Assembly: GCA_020723305.1 (NCBI GenBank)
Contig: DYJC01000020.1
Location: forward strand, 1-64,000
Source of the DNA: Desulfosudis oleivorans
GTDB taxonomy: Bacteria > Desulfobacterota > Desulfobacteria > Desulfobacterales > SURF-7
Direction of reading: 5' to 3'
Length of the DNA stretch: 64,000 nt
Below are positions 7,755-16,239 of this stretch, piece after piece (positions within the stretch are counted from its first letter, which is position 1; each line of letters opens with the position of its first letter). The translations under genes and the position numbers were made by a program. The notes below the pieces were generated by a model. It ran no database searches. It saw only the letters and a list, made by a program, of their open reading frames with translations, and was not told where the DNA came from.

Positions 7755-8975
7755 TTACGGAAGTCCGGAAAGCCACAGCCATGCAGGCGCGATCAATATG
7801 TTGTTTGATCCGTTCGCAATGATGCGGTAGCCTTCGCCTTCATTGTTTACTTGCACCGCGGGGATACCCAACATATTTTGAAAGGCGGTCAAAGGTTTTG
7901 CGGGGTGTGTATCCGACAGCTTTGTTTCAACAAGCAAAAATGGCTTTCCATTCCTGACGACGACAAAATCAACCTCCCTCTTTTCTTTATCCTTAATAAA
8001 ATGCATCGAGAAATTGCCCAAACCCTGGTCGGTCCAAAGCGTCACCGCGCGCCAAAGTTCGCAGGCGACCATATTTTCAAACCTGGCGGCGTTGTTTTCT
8101 ATACGTGCATAATCCCAGAGATAGTATTTTTTTTCTTTCTGAATCGCGCGTGTGATTTTTCCGGTCCAGGTCGGAATACTGAATACCAGGAAAAATTTCT
8201 CCAGGATATCAAGCCACATCCGGACAGTGTTGTATGAAACCTTTAAATCTTCCGCAAGCGAGGTGACGGAAAGCGGGCTGCCGATTTTAGATGGTAAAAG
8301 CATATATAGTGTTTCAATATCCTGCACAGCCTTTATCCCCGTCAAATCCCGAATATCTTCCCTGATCAGTTGCCTTCCATATGTGTTAGACCAGCGGCGA
8401 TAGGTTGTTTCGCGGCCGGAAAGAAAAGGTTCCGGAAAACCCGACAAGACAGCAAGCTGTCGCCAGTGATCCGCACTTGCACTGCCCTTTTTTATGGAGA
8501 TTTCCAGGGGGTTCTTCACAAAATCCGCAACTGGGCGACTCGTATTGCACATTTCAGAGAAGGTAAAGGGAAAGAGATGAAAAAGATAATACCGGCCGGC
8601 CAGTGAATCCCCGCCCTTTTGATAGATGTCGAGGCGACCGCTTCCGGAAATCAGGAATTTGTATTGGTCACTGAATTCATCATAGATGCCTTTCAAATAA
8701 TTTTTCCAGTCCTTATATTTGTGGATTTCATCAAGAATGACAAACGGTTTTGCATTGTCCTTTCTAACCAGTCGCGTAAAGAAGGATGCGTCTTCAAACA
8801 ACTGCTTGCGGTGATCGGCAATATCCCAATTCCAATAAAGGCTGTTGGTGAAAGACTCCGCGATCATCTTCGCAAGGGTTGTCTTGCCGGCCTGACGAGG
8901 GCCGGCCAGAAAAACCATTGCTTTGCCATCGGACAGTTCTGTCCATACATCAACGTAAGTGGCTCGATTTTCCAT
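7755..8975 (-). CDS. DUF4143/AAA_14 ATP-binding protein
   Basis: A 406-residue protein of the widespread AAA_14-DUF4143 family. Walker A GPRQAGKTTLAK lies near residue 25 and Walker B FVILDEIHKYKDW near residue 85, followed by the sensor ISGSGRLDIY. The C-terminal half (about 200-400) carries the DUF4143 region ending in a PD-(D/E)xK-like core: KREVDFVVVRNGKPFLLVETK. These predicted ATPase/nuclease proteins are of unknown role and often occur as isolated, frequently transferred genes. Start ATG 8975 is preferred over GTG 8990. A perfect 13-bp palindrome lies immediately upstream and overlaps a good promoter-like sequence. Confidence 0.82.
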   Translation of the reverse strand: MENRATYVDVWTELSDGKAMVFLAGPRQAGKTTLAKMIAESFTNSLYWNWDIADHRKQLFEDASFFTRLVRKDNAKPFVILDEIHKYKDWKNYLKGIYDEFSDQYKFLISGSGRLDIYQKGGDSLAGRYYLFHLFPFTFSEMCNTSRPVADFVKNPLEISIKKGSASADHWRQLAVLSGFPEPFLSGRETTYRRWSNTYGRQLIREDIRDLTGIKAVQDIETLYMLLPSKIGSPLSVTSLAEDLKVSYNTVRMWLDILEKFFLVFSIPTWTGKITRAIQKEKKYYLWDYARIENNAARFENMVACELWRAVTLWTDQGLGNFSMHFIKDKEKREVDFVVVRNGKPFLLVETKLSDTHPAKPLTAFQNMLGIPAVQVNNEGEGYRIIANGSNNILIAPAWLWLSGLP

Positions 8976-8983
8976 ATGGCAAT

Positions 8984-9022
8984 TATTCACTTTACTGAAA
9001 AATAGTCAAGACTATTTTTCAG
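8984..9022 (-). promoter_or_regulatory. Perfect 13-bp palindrome with overlapping promoter-like sequence
   Basis: CTGAAAAATAGTC (8995-9007) and its exact complement (9010-9022) are separated by two bases. Read on the minus strand, the centre supplies TTGACT as a -35, and 16 bases on lies AATAAT as a -10 (8984-8989). Transcription would then start almost at ATG 8975, giving a nearly leaderless message. The palindrome could be a repressor operator for the ATPase gene or a hairpin ending the upstream protease gene. No U-run follows, so I favour the operator reading. Confidence 0.4.
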
Positions 9023-9027
9023 CAACC

Positions 9028-9900
9028 CTAATGAGATCTGTTTTCAGTCAGCCACGGAATCCACTTTACCAGTTGTCTGAAGAGAGATGGAAAGTTATTT
9101 GCAAGAAATGCTTTACACTTGCCGATCATATTCTGTTTTTTCCCCTCTATTGATAAGGATCTGCCTTCCAGTTGCTCCTGTAATCTCTCAGCTCTCTTAT
9201 CCGGGTCCGGGTGGCTTGAAAAAAAGGTATGCGATTTGCCCAACTTGGCAATTTTCTGTAAAGCAGATACAGCATCCTGCTGTTTGAACTTATTCCTTTT
9301 CAGGAAGACCAATCCGTAATCATCTGCCTCTTTCTCTTCCTGTTGGGAAAACTGTGCATTTATAAGAGATTCTGCCAGACCTCCGAACAATGAACGAGCT
9401 ACATCTCCAGCGTTGCTATTTTGGGACGCAATCCCTTTACGTACAGCACTGACAGCATAGGCGAATTGTATTTTTTTCCGGATATGCTTCTTCATGACAT
9501 GCCCCATCTCATGCCCGATAACAAAACGCAATTCACCATCGTTGAGCATATCCATTAGCCCGCTATATACACGTATGGTCCCGTTTGCCATCGCGAATGC
9601 ATTTACCTCAGGGGATATATAGACGCCATAATTGAATCTAACATTACCATCCTGAAGGTTTTGATCAACCAGACGATGAAGTCGTTTTGCGTATGGGTTG
9701 TCCGGAGTCGCAAGGGTATGTTTCTTGTCTGAATATTGAGCTGCTTGTAAAGCAATCTCCTGCATATCCTTATCAGAAAGGGTCAGTGCCTTTACCGCAT
9801 CCTTACCTGCATCTGCAGCTATTTGTAGGTCCGTATTTTCACACCCTGACAGCAAGATTGTACAGAAACAAAATGCAAGAATCAAATATTTCATCATCAT
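9028..9900 (-). CDS. loiP: Lipoprotein metalloprotease of the M48 family, LoiP/YggG-like
   Basis: A 290-residue outer-membrane-type lipoprotein. The signal peptide ends in the lipobox LLSGC. The zinc site HEMGH is in VIGHEMGHVMKKH, and the third ligand is probably the Glu in the downstream EKEAD motif. NAFAMANGTIRVYSGLMDM and INAQFSQQEEKEADDYG closely match E. coli LoiP, a protease acting in cell-envelope quality control with BepA/YcaL relatives. Three consecutive ATG codons make the exact start uncertain. It is encoded alone on the minus strand, divergent from the glycosyltransferase. Confidence 0.88.
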   Translation of the reverse strand: MMMKYLILAFCFCTILLSGCENTDLQIAADAGKDAVKALTLSDKDMQEIALQAAQYSDKKHTLATPDNPYAKRLHRLVDQNLQDGNVRFNYGVYISPEVNAFAMANGTIRVYSGLMDMLNDGELRFVIGHEMGHVMKKHIRKKIQFAYAVSAVRKGIASQNSNAGDVARSLFGGLAESLINAQFSQQEEKEADDYGLVFLKRNKFKQQDAVSALQKIAKLGKSHTFFSSHPDPDKRAERLQEQLEGRSLSIEGKKQNMIGKCKAFLANNFPSLFRQLVKWIPWLTENRSH

Positions 9901-10080
9901 AAATGCCTTTTTCAGCGGCTGTGCGGCAGGTGGAACAGTTCGATAGATAGTCGATCAGGACTCGTTTTTCAACAGGTTTTTCGGGTACAGAGGAACTTTG
10001 GCATCAACTAATCATTGAAAGAAATGCAGCAAACAGATATGTTGCGTTACCTTTTGAAATTGAAAAAAAAGAAGGCCACC

Positions 10081-11577
10081 ATGGAAAAAAATTATACCAA
10101 AATATTTCTGATCATTATCCTGATCAAGCTGTTTTTCGCATGGGTTTTTCCCATTACAACCGATGAAGCCTACTGGCTGATTCTGGGAAAACATCCGGAT
10201 GTCAACTATTATGATCATCCGCCCATGAGCGGCTGGGTAATTTACTTGTTTTCACTCCTGGGAAGCCATGTGTTTTTTGCCAGGCTTTATACGATTTTCT
10301 ACGGTATTCTGGCTGCCCTTGGGATCTATTTTGCAGCCAAGGAAATGAGTCAGGATAGAGAGAAGGCAAAACTGGCATCCCTGATTTTTCTGGTTTCTCC
10401 GCTTCATGTACTGTTTGTCCTGATTGCAACCGATACCTCTTTGTGCCTCTTTGTGCTTCTGTCCGGTATCTCCTTTTATTTCGGTCATAGCCGCAATAAA
10501 ACCAGTCTTGTTTTTCTGGCTGGAGTCTTTCTGGGGCTGGCGGTTCTGAGTAAGTATTTTTCCGGATTGTTGCTGATCGCCCTGATTGTCTGCCTGTTTG
10601 TCTACAAGAGCCGGAAGCAGGCGGTAATCAAAAGCATCATACTGGTGTCAGGAGCGATTCCGTTTGTCCTGCTGCATCTGTATTGGAGCTCGATCAATTG
10701 CTGGACCAATATCATGTTCAATGTGATCAATCGAAATCAGGACATTGAAAGAGATTATACCGGGCTGATTGTTTTTGCTGCGTTTCAGATCTATCTGAGT
10801 ACGCCCTGGCTGTTGCATTATGCATATCGGAATTTCAGACAGATTCAGGAAGGAATCCGAAAAGACAGGAATCTGTTTTTTTTCCTGTTTGCCATCCCGG
10901 TATTCCTTCTGGGAATGGTTTCCATTCAAAACACCGGTCTGCACTGGTATTTTTCTTTTTATCCATTTCTGTTTCCGTTTCTGTTTTATATGCCTTCAGA
11001 GAATCTCCGGAAAATTGTAACATATTCAGCCCTGTTTTCTTGTGTTCATCTGATTGTTGCGTCTGTTCTGCTGCTTCTTCCAATGGAAATCATCCAGAAT
11101 TCCAAGCACTATAAGACCTTGTTGATCTACTTCCACGGCGATGAGATTGTTCGGGAAATTCAAAAAAAATATGGGGATCAGTATATATTGGCAGGCAATG
11201 GCTATTCCACCGCGAGTGTGTTGACCTATCACGGCGGACAAGAGTTTATCGTATTCTCCAGCGGCTCAAAGTATGGGCGGCATTTTGACAAGTTGAATGA
11301 TTTTCGGGAATATGCCGGCAAGGATATCCTGATTTTTTCCTCCACCGAGGATTATCACGATTATTTTGACCAGGTGACAATCGATACCCTCAAGGTAAGA
11401 AATTATGATTTTCCGGTCACGCTTGGAAAAGGGTTTCGATATCCGCAATACCGGAACCGGTTTTTATCGTGGGCCAGAGAAAAATGGTACAATATTCCGG
11501 ATTTTCTTCCTGTATGTGATTGCTTTTTCTTTGATCGATATTTTCCCAACAATGAAAAACAGGACGGGTCAAGGTGA
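10081..11577 (+). CDS. ArnT/PMT-type integral membrane glycosyltransferase
   Basis: A 499-residue protein with about 12 predicted membrane helices. The first periplasmic loop carries TTDEAYW and YYDHPPM, the acidic and DHPP motifs of the PMT_2/ArnT superfamily. These enzymes use polyprenyl-phosphate sugars to glycosylate lipid A or other envelope acceptors at the periplasmic face. A soluble C-terminal domain (about 380-499) follows. Start ATG 10081 is preceded by AGAAGG; a frame extension to 10015 has no good ribosome site. A PagL-like lipid A deacylase is encoded next on the same strand, so lipid A modification is a reasonable but unproven role. Confidence 0.8.
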   Translation: MEKNYTKIFLIIILIKLFFAWVFPITTDEAYWLILGKHPDVNYYDHPPMSGWVIYLFSLLGSHVFFARLYTIFYGILAALGIYFAAKEMSQDREKAKLASLIFLVSPLHVLFVLIATDTSLCLFVLLSGISFYFGHSRNKTSLVFLAGVFLGLAVLSKYFSGLLLIALIVCLFVYKSRKQAVIKSIILVSGAIPFVLLHLYWSSINCWTNIMFNVINRNQDIERDYTGLIVFAAFQIYLSTPWLLHYAYRNFRQIQEGIRKDRNLFFFLFAIPVFLLGMVSIQNTGLHWYFSFYPFLFPFLFYMPSENLRKIVTYSALFSCVHLIVASVLLLLPMEIIQNSKHYKTLLIYFHGDEIVREIQKKYGDQYILAGNGYSTASVLTYHGGQEFIVFSSGSKYGRHFDKLNDFREYAGKDILIFSSTEDYHDYFDQVTIDTLKVRNYDFPVTLGKGFRYPQYRNRFLSWAREKWYNIPDFLPVCDCFFFDRYFPNNEKQDGSR

Positions 11578-11724
11578 TGTGGATGAATTGCATGCTTTGC
11601 TTGACGCGCATTTCAATTTCAAGTATGGATTGCCACTTGGTTGACAGAACATTTCATTGTCTGAAATCAGTTTTGATAAGTTTCCGGTGCATAGCCCGGT
11701 AAAAAGAGAGTGGAAAGAATGGAT

Positions 11725-12435
11725 ATGGATTTGAAGAATTGTTTGAGAATTGTTTTTTTTACAGTTGTTTTATCTGCAATGTTGGGGTCCGGCTTTATGG
11801 GTACCGGAGCATTGGAGGCTGGTTCAGAGAAACAGACGGAACCGTCAGCAGAAAAAACGGAAAAAAAATGGATTGGAATGAACGGCTCCTGGGGAAGAAA
11901 TTTTCATATCTGGAGTGACCGGGAATATTATGGATACCGGAATTCTCAGTTCGGTATTTTTCATGAGTGGGAGATTGATCCGTTGTTTAAACTGGGGCTG
12001 AATATCGAGCATACATTCCGTGCAGAGTTCCGGATCGCCACCCTCTGGGGAACGATACCGCTGAGTGACGATCAGGTATCGGATGAAGAGGCAGCACGAA
12101 CAGACGAACACTCTACAACCCTTGATCACAAACAGGCCGTTTTTCTGGGAATCCGGAGATGGGTGTTTCTGCCGGATTCTTCCATCCGTCCGAATCTGCA
12201 TCTGGGGTTCGGCATCTCCATCACCGATGAGCTGATCATTGAGGGGGGAACCCTGTATGCATTCAGTTTTACCGGCGGGGGAGGAATTGATATTGACGTA
12301 AGTGACCGGTGGACGATTTTTTCAGAGGTCAGTTGGGAGCATTTTTCCAATGGCGGTCAGATGTATCTGACCAACAAACGGGTGATCGGCCCGGAATCAT
12401 TGAATACCCGGTTTGGATTTCGATACCGGTATTAG
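11725..12435 (+). CDS. PagL-like lipid A 3-O-deacylase (acyloxyacyl hydrolase family)
   Basis: A 236-residue outer-membrane beta-barrel precursor. It has a signal peptide (about residues 1-30), a charged linker, then alternating amphipathic strands ending in FGFRYRY, with the aromatic last residue expected for BAM insertion. The sequence WEHFSNGG contains the His-x-Ser-Asn signature of PagL, where His and Ser are catalytic; Glu in VIGPESLN is a candidate third residue. PagL removes the 3-position acyl chain from lipid A. ATG 11725 gives the best spacing to GGAAAG; GTG 11710 and ATG 11719 are possible. The gene is downstream of the ArnT-like transferase. Confidence 0.75.
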   Translation: MDLKNCLRIVFFTVVLSAMLGSGFMGTGALEAGSEKQTEPSAEKTEKKWIGMNGSWGRNFHIWSDREYYGYRNSQFGIFHEWEIDPLFKLGLNIEHTFRAEFRIATLWGTIPLSDDQVSDEEAARTDEHSTTLDHKQAVFLGIRRWVFLPDSSIRPNLHLGFGISITDELIIEGGTLYAFSFTGGGGIDIDVSDRWTIFSEVSWEHFSNGGQMYLTNKRVIGPESLNTRFGFRYRY

Positions 12436-12481
12436 ACTTTCTCCTATACGATTTTTGCATCAACCTGACGGAATTTCAGGG

Positions 12482-13564
12482 TCAATAATATCGGCGGGAT
12501 TGATTGCTCTGTTTCCGGGGAATCAGGATGCTGCTGATCTCCTCAATCTGAGATACGGTTTCCTGAATAATTTCAGACAGCATCTCCACAGGCAGGCCAA
12601 TCATTTTCCAGGTAACCGGACTCAATGGGGGCACAAACTGTTCGCCGCTTGTCCCCAGTTTCAAGGCATTCATCATGATATCGGAAAGATGGATAATGGC
12701 TGTGTCAAGGGGTTCCGGAGAGTCTTCCGGTTGATGGTGAAACCGGATCACATCCGCCAGTTTTCCAGGGAGTTTCCATTTGTCCAGTATCCTGCCTCCG
12801 ATTTTGGCATGATCAAAGCCCAGTACCGTGGTTTCCGCTTTATATAAAAGCCCTTTGTGATGCGCGGCATAAGAGATCGCCTGGTAGGCTTGATCCGGCA
12901 GGTTGTTGTAGATCACCAACCGGCCGATATCATGGAGCAGACCGGCAACGAAAAACCGTTCCCGGTTTGTTTCTCCTTTTCGCGCAGCAATTTTTCTGGC
13001 CATCATGCCGCATCCGATACTGTGCTTCCAGAAAGAGGTCATGTCCACAAGGATGGAAGGGATATCCTTAAACAGGGCCAGAATTGAAGTGCTGAGGCAC
13101 AATGCATACAGTTCACTGGTTCCGATGATCATGACCGCGTGGGAGATGGTGTCAATCTGAGACCGGTATCCATAAAAAGCAGTGTTCACGATTTTCAGCA
13201 GTCTTGCCGTAAGAGCCGGGTCATTGCAGATCACATTGGAAAAATCATGGGCGCTGCTGTCCGGGTCACTCATCAGATCCATGATCTGGTTGAATATCGT
13301 GGGAAGGGACGGGAGTTTGATCTGAGTTTGTAACAGGGCGTCCAGGTCTACTGGATGGTATGGGCCCTCATCCACTTCTTCGGTTTCAGGGATGATTCCG
13401 GCGGATGCAGCATTCTGCATGTTATCTGTCTGCTTGGATACCTCGCGTTGAAAATACAGGTTGGCAAGCTCACGTATGGCTTCATGCTTGAAATCCGTAT
13501 GGCGGAAAAGCAGCTGGATATCTTTTTTTATTTTTTCAACAATTTTTGCATCTGGTTTGGTCAT
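12482..13564 (-). CDS. HDOD-domain signalling protein
   Basis: A 360-residue cytoplasmic protein. Residues about 85-290 form an HDOD domain (LPSLPTIFNQIMDLMSDP, NDPALTARLLKIVNTAFYG, SHAVMIIGTSEL), including FVAGLLHDIGRLVIYN, where the HD dyad is retained. HDOD proteins act in chemotaxis, motility and stress signalling, usually without phosphodiesterase activity, although the HD here could bind metal. The N-terminal 60 residues are helical and unassigned. It is encoded convergently to the PagL-like gene and stands alone. Confidence 0.87.
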   Translation of the reverse strand: MTKPDAKIVEKIKKDIQLLFRHTDFKHEAIRELANLYFQREVSKQTDNMQNAASAGIIPETEEVDEGPYHPVDLDALLQTQIKLPSLPTIFNQIMDLMSDPDSSAHDFSNVICNDPALTARLLKIVNTAFYGYRSQIDTISHAVMIIGTSELYALCLSTSILALFKDIPSILVDMTSFWKHSIGCGMMARKIAARKGETNRERFFVAGLLHDIGRLVIYNNLPDQAYQAISYAAHHKGLLYKAETTVLGFDHAKIGGRILDKWKLPGKLADVIRFHHQPEDSPEPLDTAIIHLSDIMMNALKLGTSGEQFVPPLSPVTWKMIGLPVEMLSEIIQETVSQIEEISSILIPRKQSNQSRRYY

Positions 13565-13663
13565 GGGCCAAGATTACCTCGTGAATCCGGTTCCGGAAAG
13601 ATCATTTATGAACCGGATTAAGTGTACCATATTGAATGACCGGATGTAAACAATTTAAATCAT

Positions 13664-13785
13664 GAGCCAATTTCAAAACTATTATAAAGCGTCACACCGG
13701 CGAAAGTCAGTGCTCAGAAAAGAGCCGAAAATACTGAATTTTAGTTTTCGCCGGAACTACAACAACAGACTTTTGAAATTGGCTC
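13664..13785. repeat. MITE-like element, copy 1 (122 bp)
   Basis: Terminal inverted repeats GAGCCAATTTCAAAA / TTTTGAAATTGGCTC bound a 122-bp non-coding element. It is flanked on both sides by TCAT (13660-13663 and 13786-13789), a 4-bp target-site duplication. Near-identical 122-bp copies lie at 25199-25320 and 32414-32535, and a shorter inverted copy at 17088-17187. Open frames crossing it are artefacts. Confidence 0.9.
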
Positions 13786-13814
13786 TCATGGCTGGAAAGA
13801 GAACAAACAGCAGG

Positions 13815-13979
13815 CTATGCAAACGATTTTTTGACCGTAAACCAGATCAGGCAGGAGGGTCTGAATTTGCAATAGAGTTCAGGATCACGGCAGGTAATGC
13901 ACTCTTTGCAGTAGGAAACAGAATATTTCATGCATTGAACCACGGATTCCTTTTCCGGATGATGGATACATTTTTCCAC
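13815..13979 (-). CDS. Cys-rich zinc-finger-like mini-protein
   Basis: A 54-residue protein starting at GTG 13979. It reads VEKCIHHPEKESVVQC, then YCKECITC, then RDPELYCKFRPSC and LIWFTVKK. It has eight cysteines and a CxHH start, spaced like a B-box/RING-type zinc site followed by an extra Cys pair. AGGAGG lies 11 bases before the GTG. I recall similar small proteins in sulfate reducers but cannot verify this here; function unknown. It is too short for usual ORF cut-offs, and the opposite-strand frame 13662-14084 is a shadow. Confidence 0.6.
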   Translation of the reverse strand: MEKCIHHPEKESVVQCMKYSVSYCKECITCRDPELYCKFRPSCLIWFTVKKSFA

Positions 13980-14306
13980 AACGACAATACCCTCCTGAAT
14001 ATAAAAGATAATTCCCGAAGCAGAAAATTCAGAATCCAGCTCAAGGGAATATGCATGATGCCTGATTCATTCATATTGAAATAAAGCCACCGGATCAAGT
14101 GCTTATTGAAATCCTTTTACAGTTGGTGGAACCGGATCTTGACCCCCTTAAAAAACAGGGGTATTCTATTACCTCAGCCGCAAGCCGATGGGGAGATCCT
14201 GCTTCAATATTCTTTTGCGGCATCCGGAAAGATAGGATGTATTCCGTATCCGGCTGAACATTGATGCATATCGGGCTTTTAAAAGAATAAAACCGACAGG
14301 ACTTTT
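13980..14306. other. Intergenic region between the mini-protein and archease genes
   Basis: Holds the leader of the leftward mini-protein gene, including its AGGAGG site, and the upstream region of the rightward archease-rtcB pair, so promoters for both must lie here. A run of C and A/T near 14144-14160 (CCCCTT, then AAAAAACAGGGG) can pair weakly. No further gene or recognisable RNA was seen. Confidence 0.4.
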
Positions 14307-14732
14307 ATGGTAAATGCTTTGAAATATCGACTCACGGATCATACTGCGGATTTCGGGATTCAGGCGTTTGGAAAAACAATGGAACAGGTTTTTGAAAATG
14401 CCGCTTTTGCCATATCCGATCTGATTACAGATATCCATATTCTTCAGGGAGTGCATTCGCAACCGATATTCGTAACCGGTGACGACCGGGACGATCTGAT
14501 GATGAACTGGTTGCGGGAGATCCTGTACCTCTGGAACGGGATGGGACTGCTTGTCAAACAGACATCTGTAAAGGAGGTTACCGAATCCCATCTAAAGGCG
14601 GATATCACATATGATTTTTATGATACGGACAGACATGAAATCAAAAACGAGATTAAGGCAATTACCTACCATCAACTGGAAGTAAACCGGAATCAGGATG
14701 GATGGTTTGCCAATTTTATTCTGGATGTATGA
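14307..14732 (+). CDS. Archease (RtcB activator)
   Basis: A 141-residue archease. The N-terminus YRLTDHTADFGIQAFG contains the conserved DHTAD motif, and NWLREILYLWN and the C-terminal FILDV carry further acidic residues used in metal-dependent activation. Archease speeds up guanylylation of RtcB and widens its nucleotide use. The stop overlaps an upstream in-frame ATG of the rtcB frame, and the true rtcB start is 18 bases on, so the two are one operon. ACAGGA precedes ATG 14307. Confidence 0.92.
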   Translation: MVNALKYRLTDHTADFGIQAFGKTMEQVFENAAFAISDLITDIHILQGVHSQPIFVTGDDRDDLMMNWLREILYLWNGMGLLVKQTSVKEVTESHLKADITYDFYDTDRHEIKNEIKAITYHQLEVNRNQDGWFANFILDV

Positions 14733-14749
14733 TGAACAGGGAGCGCACC

Positions 14750-16183
14750 ATGGACTTAATTCAAAAAAATGACTACTTGTGGGAGATTCCAAAAACAGGC
14801 CATATGAATGTGCCGGGAAGAATCTATTCCAGCTCATCCATGATCGACAGCGTTTCAAAGGAGGAAGCTTGCAAGCAGGTGGCGAATGTTGCCGAGCTTC
14901 CGGGGATTGTATCCGCTTCCCTTGCCATGCCGGATATCCACTGGGGATATGGATTTCCGATCGGCGGTGTGGCTGCATTTGACTGGAAGGAAGGAGTTAT
15001 TTCGCCGGGAGGCGTTGGCTATGATATCAATTGCGGGGTACGGCTCGCAACCAGCAGCCTGCATGTGGATGATGTTCAATCCAGACTGGAAGATCTTGCC
15101 GATGATTTGTACCATGGGACTCCGTCGGGAGTAGGTTCAACCGGATCGATCAAGCTTTCCAAAAAAGAGGTAAAAAAGGTTCTGGAACAGGGAAGTCAAT
15201 GGGCGGCTTCCAATGGATTCGGGGAAGAGCTGGATATCCGAAGGACAGAAGATCATGGTTGTATGGACAGTGCAGATCCGGAAGCAGTAAGCGAGCGGGC
15301 GCTGGAAAGAGGAACGCAGCAGCTCGGCACTTTAGGCTCCGGGAATCATTTTCTCGAACTTGGGATGGTAGAAGAGATTTTCGATCCGGATACGGCCGCA
15401 AAATTCGGTCTGTTCCCTGGCCAGATCACCATGATGATTCATTCAGGGTCACGTGGACTTGGCTATCAGATTTGCGATGATTTTCTGGCGGATCTGACCC
15501 GGCATGCGAGAAAGTCGGCTTATTATCTGCCGGACAGGCAACTGGCATATGCCATGATCCAGTCGGTTCAGGGCCGGCGTTACCTCAGCGCCATGGCCTG
15601 TGCAGCAAATTATGCATGGGCAAATCGTCAGATCATGATGCACCGGGCGGAAGCGGTGATCATGAGGACGCTGGGGATCAGCCCGAACACCCTGTCCATG
15701 CAGCTTTTATATGATGTCTGCCATAATATCGCAAAGAAAGAAGAACATATGGTTGAAAACCGGAAAACATGGCTATGCGTCCATCGAAAAGGTGCGACAC
15801 GGTCATTTCCTCCGGGTCATCCTTCCCTGCCGGAGGAGTATCGCACCACCGGCCAGCCGATTCTGATACCCGGGGATATGGGAACGGCGTCTTATATACT
15901 GGCGGGTACGGAAAAAGCCATGGCCGAAACATTCGGGTCCACCTGTCACGGCGCAGGAAGGGTGCTGAGCCGGAATGCAGCCAAAAAGGCCAGCCGCGGC
16001 CGGGCCATTCAGAATGAACTGGCTGAAAAAGGAATTATTGTGCGATGGACCGGCCGATCCACCCTGGCAGAAGAGATGCCGGAAGCCTATAAGGATATCA
16101 CCGATGTGGTAGATGTGGTTCATGGAGCGGGGATATCCAGAAAGGTGGCAAAGCTCAGACCGCTTGTGGTCATCAAGGGATGA
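14750..16183 (+). CDS. rtcB: RNA-splicing ligase RtcB
   Basis: A GTP- and Mn2+-dependent ligase joining 2',3'-cyclic-phosphate or 3'-phosphate ends to 5'-OH ends in RNA repair. The 477 residues match the long RtcB form. Metal ligands are visible in YDINCGVR (Cys about 95), GNHFLELG and HSGSRGLGY. The histidine that becomes guanylylated is in CHGAGRVLSR, and the family ends in HGAGISRKVAKLRPLVVIKG as here. ATG 14750 is chosen because AGGGAG lies six bases before it; ATG 14729 overlaps the archease stop. Coupling with archease is the usual functional pair. Confidence 0.96.
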   Translation: MDLIQKNDYLWEIPKTGHMNVPGRIYSSSSMIDSVSKEEACKQVANVAELPGIVSASLAMPDIHWGYGFPIGGVAAFDWKEGVISPGGVGYDINCGVRLATSSLHVDDVQSRLEDLADDLYHGTPSGVGSTGSIKLSKKEVKKVLEQGSQWAASNGFGEELDIRRTEDHGCMDSADPEAVSERALERGTQQLGTLGSGNHFLELGMVEEIFDPDTAAKFGLFPGQITMMIHSGSRGLGYQICDDFLADLTRHARKSAYYLPDRQLAYAMIQSVQGRRYLSAMACAANYAWANRQIMMHRAEAVIMRTLGISPNTLSMQLLYDVCHNIAKKEEHMVENRKTWLCVHRKGATRSFPPGHPSLPEEYRTTGQPILIPGDMGTASYILAGTEKAMAETFGSTCHGAGRVLSRNAAKKASRGRAIQNELAEKGIIVRWTGRSTLAEEMPEAYKDITDVVDVVHGAGISRKVAKLRPLVVIKG

Positions 16184-16239
16184 TGGCCGATCCTCCTCTT
16201 TTTGGCGATGAACAGTTGATCGTTCCCGGAAACGCAGGG

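Noticed and set aside
13662-14084. 140-residue plus-strand frame across MITE copy 1
   Set aside because: Starts in the mobile element and runs antisense to the Cys-rich mini-protein; the first 40 residues recur wherever the MITE occurs (25.1 and 32.4 kb).
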